From Draconibacterium sediminis (GTDB lineage Bacteria; Bacteroidota; Bacteroidia; Bacteroidales; Prolixibacteraceae): a stretch of DNA of 64,000 nt. Shown in pieces: positions 9,524 to 17,748 of this stretch. A program made the position numbers and the translations under genes. Below the pieces are notes generated by a model. It was not told where the DNA came from, made no database searches, and worked only from the letters and a program-made list of their open reading frames with translations. Where the stretch lies: assembly GCF_000949475.1 (NCBI RefSeq), contig NZ_JRHC01000001.1, positions 434,001 through 498,000 of the forward strand, read 5' to 3'. Each line of letters begins with the position of its first letter. Within the stretch, counting starts at the first letter, position 1.

Positions 9524-10221
9524 TGAGAAAGTGCCTATTAAACCATCTTGTGTTCTCCTTAATGATAATCAATATTGTAGGTTGTGTGCCTAAAAGTAAG
9601 CTTAATTTAATTGCACAGGCCCAGATTGAAAAAGCAAATACTCCGGAATCAACACCAGTACCGGGTAATACAATTTCAAAGGAAGTTACGCCAAAAATAA
9701 TTGAAAAAAAGGGAAATGCTTTAACACCAGCATCGCCTGTTGAAGGGAAACTGATACAGATTGGGGGAAGCATTGAAGCCTTAGCAACGGAACTAGCAAT
9801 TGAACTCGATATTGAAGGAAATAATGTTGTTCAAATACTCGCCATCAATGAATACCTAACAGACCACTGGCATTACATACACGACCCATATAAGGACAAG
9901 GATACATGGCGCTCTGCAGAAACTACCATTGCATTGAGATATAATGGAAAATTCCCAGGAGATTGTGATGACTTTGCGATATTGAACGCATCACTAGCTA
10001 AGCAAATTGGATTGAGAGCTCGAGTAGTAGGAGGTTATGACGGTGATTCAGGCCATGCCTTTGCTGAATTTTTTCTTCCGGATAACAGAGAAAATAGACG
10101 TTTTGCAGAGAATTTCGATAATAGAAAGGACTATAGTGGCATTTGGATAAGTCTAGACTGGTTTAAAGGTACAGACCACAATCGCTACGTTCGTGATATT
10201 CAAATTTTGGGTGGAGATTAA
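9523..10221 (+). CDS. Transglutaminase-like cysteine protease-fold lipoprotein
   Basis: This 232-residue protein has a lipoprotein signal (IVGC, lipid Cys21), a Pro/Thr-rich linker, then a transglutaminase-like domain. The Cys-His-Asp set is visible as GDCDDF (Cys148), SGHAFAE (His178) and SLDW (Asp212). Proteins of this fold in bacteria act as peptidases or as peptide/cell-wall modifying enzymes. A lipid-anchored periplasmic copy beside the peptidoglycan-binding motor subunit could act on the wall or on the OmpA-like domain (inference). Translation is coupled to the motor gene by a one-base overlap. Confidence 0.8.
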   Translation: MRKCLLNHLVFSLMIINIVGCVPKSKLNLIAQAQIEKANTPESTPVPGNTISKEVTPKIIEKKGNALTPASPVEGKLIQIGGSIEALATELAIELDIEGNNVVQILAINEYLTDHWHYIHDPYKDKDTWRSAETTIALRYNGKFPGDCDDFAILNASLAKQIGLRARVVGGYDGDSGHAFAEFFLPDNRENRRFAENFDNRKDYSGIWISLDWFKGTDHNRYVRDIQILGGD

Positions 10222-10260
10222 TAGGGTTAAGCAGATAAAAACTTAAAAATTGTCCGGCTC

Positions 10261-10851
10261 ATGGTTAAATACATTATTTACATCAGTTGTTTCGTAACGC
10301 TTATATTTGGCTGCACCAATAAAAACAAATCTGTCTCAAATATAGAAGATAATGTAAATTTCATTGAGTTATACAATAACCATCAATGGATAAATCTTGT
10401 TGAAAAGGAAAATATACTGTTAAAGCAAGCTGAAAGTAATTTTGTATACTATCTGATACTATCTGAATCCTTCGCCGCCATTGGAGATATTAATAAAAGC
10501 ATTCAGTATGCGAAACAGTGGATTGTCCAAGATTCTTCAGACTATAATGCATATCTCACGCTTGGCAATAGTTACCTTATTGCTGACTCTCTATGGAAAG
10601 CAGAGCAATGCTATTTGAAGGTTTTAGAAATGGGGCCATATCATGCCAGAGCTATGCTGCATTTGGCAGAAGTTTATAAACAGCTAAATCAACCAAATTT
10701 GGCAATAATTCAATACTTGAATGCAATAGAATTATTTTCCGAAAATGGATTTCAGGAAGAAGTAATTCAATATTCTAGTGAAGTGCTGAAACTTGATTCA
10801 GCAAATTTTAAGGCTAAAAACTATCTAGAACAAATGTCTAAAAGTCCATAA
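10261..10851 (+). CDS. TPR-repeat lipoprotein
   Basis: This 196-residue protein has a lipoprotein signal ending IFGC and at least three tetratricopeptide-like helical repeats (for example YNAYLTLGNSYL, HARAMLHLAEVY and NLAIIQYLNAIE). It is likely an envelope-attached protein-interaction module. It lies 39 bases after the transglutaminase-like lipoprotein, in the same direction, and is probably part of the same operon. Confidence 0.75.
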   Translation: MVKYIIYISCFVTLIFGCTNKNKSVSNIEDNVNFIELYNNHQWINLVEKENILLKQAESNFVYYLILSESFAAIGDINKSIQYAKQWIVQDSSDYNAYLTLGNSYLIADSLWKAEQCYLKVLEMGPYHARAMLHLAEVYKQLNQPNLAIIQYLNAIELFSENGFQEEVIQYSSEVLKLDSANFKAKNYLEQMSKSP

Positions 10852-10913
10852 TTAAAAAGTACTTTTTGATATTAATAACGAAGAATATTTTTTTACTTAA
10901 AACACTTATCAAG

Positions 10914-11219
10914 ATGAAATGGCTTCTCGCTTTTTGTGCAATCATTCTCTTTGTGGGAATTGCAAATTTGCCGATTGGATATTATACTTTCCTTAGAATA
11001 ACAACTATTACTGGTGCCATTGCTGTGATTTTGACTGAGTATGAGAAAGGAATCAATCTCTGGCTAGTATCCTTTGCTGTTGTCGGAATTCTTTTTAATC
11101 CACTAGTTCCCATATACCTTCATAGCAAAGATGCCTGGATGGTACTTGACCTTATAGGAGGATTTCTTTTTTTAGGGAAACTGATTGATTTAATGCGAAA
11201 CAATAGGAAAAATGAGTAA
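10914..11219 (+). CDS. Small membrane protein, DUF6804-like
   Basis: The open frame extends upstream to a TTG at 10866, but the ATG at 10914 begins immediately before the first hydrophobic segment and is the likelier start, giving 101 residues. Three to four short membrane segments and the motif LPIGYYTFLRI with a conserved NP pair resemble DUF6804 proteins. It may be a membrane component of the neighbouring system, or an unrelated passenger. Confidence 0.65.
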   Translation: MKWLLAFCAIILFVGIANLPIGYYTFLRITTITGAIAVILTEYEKGINLWLVSFAVVGILFNPLVPIYLHSKDAWMVLDLIGGFLFLGKLIDLMRNNRKNE

Positions 11220-11237
11220 CTGGAATATTATTCACCA

Positions 11238-12077
11238 ATGATACTAAATATTCTTACATTAATATATCTAGCGACATTTTTTGTCGCAATTAAGCCTGCT
11301 GAATATTTACCCGTATCCAAAGGAGAACAGGTTGTTCATAAATACTTCATACTAGATTATAATGAAGCAGAAGAGCAGGCGAATTGGGTTTATTATAAGT
11401 TAAATAAGGGCATGTTGGTAGGTGAGGCTAAAAGAACAAATTTCAGGATGGACCCTATGGTTTCGACAGGATCTGCGTCTGTAAAGGACTATACAAATTC
11501 GGGCTATGATAGAGGGCATTTATGTCCTGCTGCTGATATGAAATTCGATGATTTGGCTATGTACGAAACCTTTTACATGTCGAACATGACTCCACAGGTA
11601 CCGGCATTCAATCGTGGTATATGGAAGAGTCTGGAAGAAAAAACCAGAAATTGGGTATATGAAAAAGATAGTTTAATAGTAGTTGTAGGTCCTATATTTT
11701 CAAAGTCACAATTACGAATTGGAAGTAATAATGTGGCCGTTCCAATTTACTTCTACAAAATTCTATTTGATGAAGGGAAAGGTAAGATACTGGCATTTAA
11801 GATGACGAATGAAGGCTCAGCTCAAAACTTGAGTTCATTCGTAACCACTGTGGACTCTATTGAAGAATTGACGGGTATTGATTTTTTTAGTCAACTACCT
11901 GATCGTATTGAGGAGAATTTGGAGTCATCAATTGAATTATCTAACTGGTTTAATATGGATTATGAATATTCAACATCTTTACAAGATGTCAGAATTGCTA
12001 AAAGTCATTATTCAATAATTATTATAGCAGCAGTAATTCTTTTTGTATTACTATTTATTCGAATAAAGACCAGATAG
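11238..12077 (+). CDS. Membrane-anchored DNA/RNA non-specific (NUC1-type) endonuclease
   Basis: This 279-residue protein contains the NUC1/Serratia-type metal-dependent nuclease motif DRGHLCP with catalytic His94 (residues 91-97). Downstream are the conserved Asn, Trp and Glu elements: Asn116 in SNMTPQ, then Asn125, Trp129 and Glu133. The N-terminus is hydrophobic (signal or anchor, about 3-18) and a strong membrane helix lies near the C-terminus (about 254-275). The catalytic domain is thus tethered to the membrane, probably on the outer face. In a motor-containing conflict locus this is a plausible effector that cuts incoming DNA at the envelope (inference). Its spacing of 18 bases to the preceding gene supports co-transcription. 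Confidence 0.85.
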   Translation: MILNILTLIYLATFFVAIKPAEYLPVSKGEQVVHKYFILDYNEAEEQANWVYYKLNKGMLVGEAKRTNFRMDPMVSTGSASVKDYTNSGYDRGHLCPAADMKFDDLAMYETFYMSNMTPQVPAFNRGIWKSLEEKTRNWVYEKDSLIVVVGPIFSKSQLRIGSNNVAVPIYFYKILFDEGKGKILAFKMTNEGSAQNLSSFVTTVDSIEELTGIDFFSQLPDRIEENLESSIELSNWFNMDYEYSTSLQDVRIAKSHYSIIIIAAVILFVLLFIRIKTR

Positions 12078-12163
12078 TTGAAGTTGTAATATCTATCAAC
12101 CACCAATGAGAATAAAATTGAGAATGAAAAAGTCAATTACAAATCATCTATATCAGACAAATT

Positions 12164-13540
12164 ATGAAGTCAATTACTTGTGCTAAATGTGGTAAAAAGG
12201 TTCATTGGACTTCCTCGTATTGTTTCAATTGTGGTGTGGCAGTTATAAATCAAGATAAGCATGATGCTTCTATTGATTCCCAAAATGAAGGAAGCCTTTT
12301 AAAAACAATTTCGAGAGAGATTATCTTCGCTTCGAATTTTCAGTCTTCGTGGCCGTTATATATTGCTACAAAACTGATTGAAGATGAGGATGGAATAATG
12401 AAAATGAATTTTGGTTATATAAACTTACAAAATGAATGGGTTTTTCTACCTGTTTTTGATGGAATTTCTTGGTTTAATGAATTAGGGTATGCTGAAATCA
12501 GTATTGATTCGAAATGGGGTTTAATTGATAAAAATGGTCAAGTTATTTTTCAACCTAGATACGATGGAATTCAACGCATAGAAAATGACAACGAGCATTT
12601 TGTCGTTAGTATGGCTGACAAGGAAGGAATACTTAATCTCAACAACAATTGGGTAATTGATCCAATTTACGAAAGTGTTGAATGGTTTGTTGGAGAAAAA
12701 GCGATAGTTTATTATAAGGGAAAGGCTGGGATAATAAACACGAACAAAGTTTGGGTAATTGAACCAATTTACGAAAGTATAGCTGTTTATGGTAATTATG
12801 TAATTGTAGAAAATGAAAATGAATATGGAATTATCGATTTCTCAAATAATTCTATCAAAGACATTCAATACGAAGAGCTCATCTTTGATGAAGAAAGTAA
12901 TTGTTTCGTGGCCAGACAAAATGGTTTTTATGGCATAGTGAATCCTCAAGGAGAGTGGCAGGTTGAGCCTAAATGGGAGCAGATAATCATCGTAAACAGT
13001 AGACATCTTATCGTTCAAATAAATGAAAAATCTGGAGTAATTGATTACTCCGAAAATTGGCTGATAAAACCTAGCTATGTTAATATTTTTCCTGCAGCCG
13101 ATAACCTATTTCTCGTGCAGACAGAAAGTGATTACTATGAACTTTACTACGGACTTGTGAATATAAATGGGGACTTTATCTTAGAGTGCGAATACAAAGA
13201 AATAACACCTTTTTATGCCCCTGGGATTGCGGTAGTTGTCAATAAAAGTAATCAATGCGCCTTATTGAATAAAAATGGCTCCTTTATTACACCATTTGAG
13301 TTTCATAAGATCCATAACATTGATGGAGATAAAGAAATAATTGTCTTTGAGGTTGCTCAAAAATTTGGGTGTATGGACTTAAGTGGAAACCTGCTCATAT
13401 CTCCAACATTCGATTACATGGAGTCATTCGATGATAATAATATTGCATACGCAGAAATAGATGAACATTATGGGTGGATAGATATTAATGGGGTCTGGGT
13501 AATTAATCCGGATTATCCAATAAATAGTCCCAGCAATTGA
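12164..13540 (+). CDS. Zinc-ribbon plus WG-repeat protein
   Basis: This 458-residue protein starts with a zinc ribbon (Cys6, Cys9, Cys20, Cys23). After a short linker come repeated WG-type units of about 45-50 residues, for example KWGLIDKNGQ and YGIVNPQGEW, each with an aromatic/Gly/Ile/Asp core. WG repeats form beta-rich scaffolds in Bacteroidota proteins of unknown role. There is no signal peptide, so it is cytoplasmic. It lies 86 bases after the nuclease gene, co-directional, and may be a sensor or adaptor in the system (inference). Confidence 0.8.
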   Translation: MKSITCAKCGKKVHWTSSYCFNCGVAVINQDKHDASIDSQNEGSLLKTISREIIFASNFQSSWPLYIATKLIEDEDGIMKMNFGYINLQNEWVFLPVFDGISWFNELGYAEISIDSKWGLIDKNGQVIFQPRYDGIQRIENDNEHFVVSMADKEGILNLNNNWVIDPIYESVEWFVGEKAIVYYKGKAGIINTNKVWVIEPIYESIAVYGNYVIVENENEYGIIDFSNNSIKDIQYEELIFDEESNCFVARQNGFYGIVNPQGEWQVEPKWEQIIIVNSRHLIVQINEKSGVIDYSENWLIKPSYVNIFPAADNLFLVQTESDYYELYYGLVNINGDFILECEYKEITPFYAPGIAVVVNKSNQCALLNKNGSFITPFEFHKIHNIDGDKEIIVFEVAQKFGCMDLSGNLLISPTFDYMESFDDNNIAYAEIDEHYGWIDINGVWVINPDYPINSPSN

Positions 13541-13602
13541 AAACTAAGATGAATTACACTCAAACAATAATTAAATAAAACTTTAATAATGAATATAGAC
13601 AA

Positions 13603-14223
13603 ATGCAACTAGTCCTTGAAAATATAATTCTTTACGGCCTTATACTTTTTCTTATTGTAATTGTGGCAAAATACTATATATCAGAAAAATGGAAAAAGAG
13701 AAAACAAAAAAGTCGTTTTGAGCGAGGTATAGTAATGGAAGAGAAAGCCAAAACATTGCTGCAAAAACGAGGCTACAAGGTTGTTAATTCCCAACAGCAG
13801 TTTGTTCACAATTTTGAGGTTAACGGAAAGCCCTTCAAATCAGACTTGAAAGTGGATTACATTGCAAAAAAAAATGGAAAAACATATATTGTCGAAGTGA
13901 AGTCGGGCACATCTGCCATTGATATCAGAAATCGCAATACTCGACGACAGCTTCTTGAGTATGATTTTGTTATAGAAAGTGATGGTATTGTATTACTTGA
14001 TATGGAAAACCAAAAATTGCAACATATACAGTTTTTTTCCAAGTCTGAACGAGGTGAAGTATTTTTAATTAAAAGCATATTGGTTGTTTCACTATTGGCA
14101 ATAATCATTCCATACTGGAAGGTGAAGCTGTTTATAATTCTAATACTTGGTGTTATATGGTTCTTTCATAACAAAGTCGGAAATATTATAAATACCATTT
14201 TAAAACCGGGCCAACATGTGTGA
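13603..14223 (+). CDS. Membrane-anchored PD-(D/E)XK nuclease-like protein
   Basis: This 206-residue protein has an N-terminal membrane helix (about 6-25), a basic patch, then a restriction-endonuclease-like core. Glu46/47 sits on the first helix, Asp85 in LKVDYIAKK, Glu98 and Lys100 in YIVEVKSG, and a following Arg-rich helix (NTRRQLLEY) completes the pattern. Two more membrane segments close the protein (about 150-195). This is the arrangement of Holliday-junction-resolvase/NERD-like domains, here held at the cytoplasmic face. It is a second likely nuclease of the locus. Its 3' end overlaps the next gene by 8 bases. Confidence 0.8.
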   Translation: MQLVLENIILYGLILFLIVIVAKYYISEKWKKRKQKSRFERGIVMEEKAKTLLQKRGYKVVNSQQQFVHNFEVNGKPFKSDLKVDYIAKKNGKTYIVEVKSGTSAIDIRNRNTRRQLLEYDFVIESDGIVLLDMENQKLQHIQFFSKSERGEVFLIKSILVVSLLAIIIPYWKVKLFIILILGVIWFFHNKVGNIINTILKPGQHV

Positions 14224-14686
14224 ATTTTATCATATTAGGGAATTTGCTTGTGCGCATTTCTATATCTGGGAAACAGGCGACGATTTTGATTGGCTCAGAA
14301 AAGAGTGGAACAAGTTCGAGCCCCGACTAAAAACTCGTACCGAGGCAGAAGATTTTATATTGGTACTTGCCGATCTATACGAAGGATTTTGTAGTGAATC
14401 ATATTTTCTTAAACCAACGTATGAACTTATGAAAGAATTCCCATTCATTGTTGAGGATCCAAATCCGGAGAAAGAAGATCCGGAAATTAGAAAAAGAATT
14501 GAAACTTTTCGAGACCAAACACTAAATATCCTGTATGAGGTTTATGAGAGTTCTGAAGAAATATTAAGGAACTTTGTTTCAGTAGCCATCGATTTTGAAG
14601 TGCCTCATCCTGATGGCTATGTTTATGTGCAAGAGTTGTTTAGCGAATTAGAAACGAAAAAAGATATTGAAAAAGGTGCTTTTTAA
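14216..14686 (+). CDS. Small acidic unknown protein overlapping the nuclease gene
   Basis: This 156-residue acidic, mostly helical protein has no signal peptide or membrane segment. The start ATG overlaps the end of the membrane nuclease gene by 8 bases, so the two are translationally coupled. That makes it a candidate partner, regulator or inhibitor of the nuclease (inference). No family recognised. It is the last gene of the plus-strand run. Confidence 0.7.
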   Translation: MCEFYHIREFACAHFYIWETGDDFDWLRKEWNKFEPRLKTRTEAEDFILVLADLYEGFCSESYFLKPTYELMKEFPFIVEDPNPEKEDPEIRKRIETFRDQTLNILYEVYESSEEILRNFVSVAIDFEVPHPDGYVYVQELFSELETKKDIEKGAF

Positions 14687-14863
14687 GAAGTGGCTTTAAT
14701 GAAAAAGCTGTCAAATAAATGAACGTACTTCATAAATATTGTAAAAGTGTATTTTTCTTAAGAATTGTAAAATTGATCAAAAAAATGAATGATTAACGAT
14801 TATTGAAACTAAAATGCAAATCCATAAACAGAAAATTGATGATAATCATTTCATTTGGACACT

Positions 14864-15625
14864 TTAGTTTATTGCATGTACTGAAATAATTCCAGTATCA
14901 TAGTCAACTGTAAATTGAGAAAAATTCTCCAGAAATGATTTGCCGACTAGCATGGGAGCTTCAATGTCATCAACAATAGTAGCACCAATATTTTTCAAAA
15001 TAATATTCCCAATACATAATTCTCTCAATATAATCTTAGTATCGTTCTTTATCTTTCCATTAGCCAGTGAGAAATCTTTTGTTCCAAATATATCGTCCTC
15101 AGATAAACTGCCTTCCTTATACATAAAAAGCACTTCTTCCAAGGAGATGGAAATAGCATCTTTATGTTCATCTATAATAAAGAACATATCTATATTATTC
15201 ACCCTCATTGGCACATGGTATATATTATTGATTTTTGCCATATAAATTAATTTCTGTGCATTTGGACCGTTGGTATTATTGGATAGAATTAATATTTGTT
15301 TTTTGAATTTTTCTGCTTTTAAAACTAGTTTAATATTTATCTTGTCGATTTCATCAAGGCGTTGACTCACGTCTCTATATTTCGGTTTGTACCATCCCTC
15401 TTTCGAGAATACTTCTTGTAGTACCTTTGAATTAAAAATATATCCACGTCTGGCGTAAATCTCATTTCTTTTGATCCGCAGTTCGGATAAATTCATATCC
15501 ATTAACTCTTCAAAATTATAGACCCCGCTATCGTGATAAGTCTTTAAAAACTGTTGTTTCTTCTGTTTAATATTGGAGCATGAAAAGAAAAATGAGACAA
15601 ATAATAGCAAATAGACTTTTCTCAT
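14864..15625 (-). CDS. YARHG-domain lipoprotein with degenerate retropepsin-like domain
   Basis: This 253-residue protein has a lipoprotein signal (FFSC, Cys16). A YARHG domain spans about 35-110, with RNEIYARRGYIF (His replaced by Arg) and the WYKP ending. The C-terminal part (about 125-250) looks like a retropepsin-type aspartic protease: a strand FFIID at the position of the catalytic Asp152, then the late motif MLVGKSFLENF, like LLGxSFL. The usual Asp-Thr/Ser-Gly active site reads Asp-Glu-His, so activity is doubtful. It is transcribed against the upstream operon from its own promoter. Confidence 0.75.
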   Translation of the reverse strand: MRKVYLLLFVSFFFSCSNIKQKKQQFLKTYHDSGVYNFEELMDMNLSELRIKRNEIYARRGYIFNSKVLQEVFSKEGWYKPKYRDVSQRLDEIDKINIKLVLKAEKFKKQILILSNNTNGPNAQKLIYMAKINNIYHVPMRVNNIDMFFIIDEHKDAISISLEEVLFMYKEGSLSEDDIFGTKDFSLANGKIKNDTKIILRELCIGNIILKNIGATIVDDIEAPMLVGKSFLENFSQFTVDYDTGIISVHAIN

Positions 15626-15728
15626 GGAAGTTTTAAATTATTAAATCTATACTCTTTCTAGGAAATTACTTTAAATCTACAATTTAGTTATTTTTAAGAA
15701 AAGGTATAGAGGAAATTACTTATTATAT

Positions 15729-15759
15729 CAAATATAGGCTGTGTGTTTTTCTAATACAA
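15729..15759 (-). promoter_or_regulatory. Bacteroidota-type promoter for the YARHG lipoprotein
   Basis: On the minus strand the sequence reads TTG, 20 bases, then TATATTTG (at 15736 to 15729), matching the Bacteroidota -33/-7 consensus TTTG/TAnnTTTG. The predicted start of transcription is near 15722, about 100 bases before the ATG at 15625. Confidence 0.5.
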
Positions 15760-16003
15760 CAGTAATAATCAGAAAAAATTACGGATTGGTGTTGTAATCG
15801 GAATGATTGATTCATCAATTAAAAGTTCATTCTTTTTTCAAGCATAAAATAAGATTCTCGAACCACTCTTACCTTTAATCTATCTTATTATTCTAATAAA
15901 ATTTAAAATGCAAATTATTGATCGATTTTCAGAGTGATAGGTGTCAGAATATTAGTCATAAAACATTGATTGATAGTAGCGTTGCGAATATCCGTAAAAG
16001 TTA
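15760..16003. other. Intergenic AT-rich stretch without visible gene
   Basis: Together with the promoter described for the YARHG gene, this fills the 378-base gap between 15625 and 16004. It is very AT-rich, with no open frame of useful length and no convincing hairpin terminator. I see nothing else in it. Confidence 0.5.
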
Positions 16004-16546
16004 TCATTCTAAAAGTAACGAAACAAAAAAATCCAACTTTTCTTCAATTTCAGCGTATTTCTTTTCTGAAATGTATCGAGAATGCTTTAAGTAACTGAAT
16101 CCATCAAGAAATAGAACAACTGACCCTTCTTTGAAAAGCATTTTTAAGGTATTTCCATCATCGTCATAAATCTCATCCTCTATTTCCCAACCATCATTCT
16201 TATCCAGATCATAGAAATCTAAACCTCCTTCAAAAAGGGCATCATCGTAATATTTCTGAAGAAAATTGTTAAGTCTGATTTCTTCCGGCTTTAGTTTATT
16301 GGCTAATTCCGGATATGATTCCGGAGAATCTTTGAAAATGTAATTTATTATATCAATTTGTTCCCCGGGAGACAGATCTTGAAACAACTTTAGCCAATTT
16401 CCTTGTTCTATCCCGGCATAGCCAGGCAATAGGGCATAAAACTCCTCAGGAAATCCGGAGTATGCTTTCCCGATTTCTACATATGTTTTGAACTCATTTG
16501 AGTCTTTGCTTTTAAGGCTTATTCGTGACATGTCTTTTGGTTTCAT
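16004..16546 (-). CDS. Unknown protein, 180 residues
   Basis: This is an acidic soluble protein without signal peptide. It begins one base after the stop of the upstream minus-strand gene, so the two form a pair. A cluster of Asp and Glu around residues 107-130 (YDLDKNDGWEIEDE) stands out. No family recognised. Its position inside the island, next to the conflict cargo, makes an accessory role possible but unproven. Confidence 0.65.
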   Translation of the reverse strand: MKPKDMSRISLKSKDSNEFKTYVEIGKAYSGFPEEFYALLPGYAGIEQGNWLKLFQDLSPGEQIDIINYIFKDSPESYPELANKLKPEEIRLNNFLQKYYDDALFEGGLDFYDLDKNDGWEIEDEIYDDDGNTLKMLFKEGSVVLFLDGFSYLKHSRYISEKKYAEIEEKLDFFVSLLLE

Positions 16547-16547
16547 T

Positions 16548-17045
16548 TTAGTAACGATTCATCCACCAATGGTTTAAATTCCTGTCTGACTCTCCTTTCA
16601 CCATCTTTGACAGCATTATTTGGTCATAAAGTCTTGACAAATCCTTAGCTACAAAACGCGCTAAATTTTCATGTTCTGATTTTACTATTTTTCTGTAATA
16701 AAGGTGCTCTACCTTGTAAATGAGAAGATAATTGAAATGAAGTTTTACCCAATTTTCTCCTTTTCGTTTTGGTGTATATAGGATGCCACTTGATAGATTC
16801 TGGAAGTTCTCGTCACATGAGAAATAATAAAGGTCCGAACTCTGGGTTAGTTGAGTCAGTATTGAATTCGAAAAGGAGCTTTCTAAGAAAAGTAGTTCGT
16901 ACTGGGGATTGTCCTCATGTAAAAGCATGCTAATACCCATATCAAGCTCCTGATAATTATCAAGATAAATAACAGAGCGATGAAGTTGTATAAGTTCACT
17001 TCTTGATAAAGATAGATTACTAAAATCAATGTTTAAAAATTTCAT
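16548..17045 (-). CDS. Unknown protein, 165 residues
   Basis: The first ATG is at 17045; a TTG three codons upstream is possible but less likely. The protein is soluble, mixed alpha/beta, with no signal peptide or recognisable motif. It is followed one base later by another unknown minus-strand gene, so both are probably made from one transcript. Just upstream of it, GCACAA and TTGTGC form a loose inverted repeat (17049-17080), a weak operator candidate. Confidence 0.65.
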   Translation of the reverse strand: MKFLNIDFSNLSLSRSELIQLHRSVIYLDNYQELDMGISMLLHEDNPQYELLFLESSFSNSILTQLTQSSDLYYFSCDENFQNLSSGILYTPKRKGENWVKLHFNYLLIYKVEHLYYRKIVKSEHENLARFVAKDLSRLYDQIMLSKMVKGESDRNLNHWWMNRY

Positions 17046-17054
17046 TTTGCACAA

Positions 17055-17748
17055 ATTTTATGTGTTAATACTTGTGCATCATTTTATTTCGGATAATGTC
17101 TGAATTGTTATTTTATTTGACAGACTGTCCGCATACTAAACCACCGTGGCTTTTCTTGCTCGGTTGGCGCCGGATTGCTCCGGGCTCATGATGCATTACA
17201 AAGATTATAAATTTAATTTAAAAAATACAATTATGTTTCTTGGAATATCAAGTATTTACCTTCATATAGTTTATTGTTAGGACTTCCTTAAAGTCTTGAC
17301 AACTATGGGCTCTTAGATTTTCGGAGTTAAAAAACCTCATATAACCTTTAGGTATTTGAATCTCTTATTATCGTCTGGATAGAATTCATGCAAGTTGGAA
17401 TAGAGCTATGGTTTATGGTAATTCTTTAAATCGTAGATCTAAGATTGTTATGTAAGTGACGAAGTGAGATATTTTGGCTTCAATTCATGCAATGGTATGC
17501 CACAATTATTAAAAGGAGAAAGTGGCAAAAATTTGAGTTCGTCAGGCTTAAAATGGCAATAGTGATAGTGTAAAGACTATTTCACGCCAAACTCAAAAAA
17601 AGACAATCATGAACTTTAGATTTAATCTGAATTTTTATCCTATCGACAAAATGCAGGTAGTGAATTGTCAAGACTCAGACAGTGAGTGTCTTAGATAGGC
17701 TCTAGCATCATATCACTTCTTCCTCTTCCTCTCCCTTCCTTTCCTCCT
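17055..17748. other. Non-coding region downstream of the polymerase-like gene
   Basis: This 694-base gap has no credible gene. It contains a 33-base pure pyrimidine run on the plus strand (17716-17748) that follows the stop of the polymerase-like gene, and two copies of AATTCATGCAA about 100 bases apart (17382-17500). Nothing identifies an origin, although one could be expected beside a replication gene. Confidence 0.4.

Noticed and set aside
7110-14686. A known Zorya type (I, II or III)
   Set aside because: Only the A/B motor matches. No recognisable ZorC/D helicase module, ZorE HNH nuclease or ZorF/G pair is present.
17150-17195. tRNA-like fragment as a second attachment site
   Set aside because: GGTTGGCGCCGG looked tRNA-like, but it shares no core with 22259-22277 and does not fit a T-arm/acceptor pattern.
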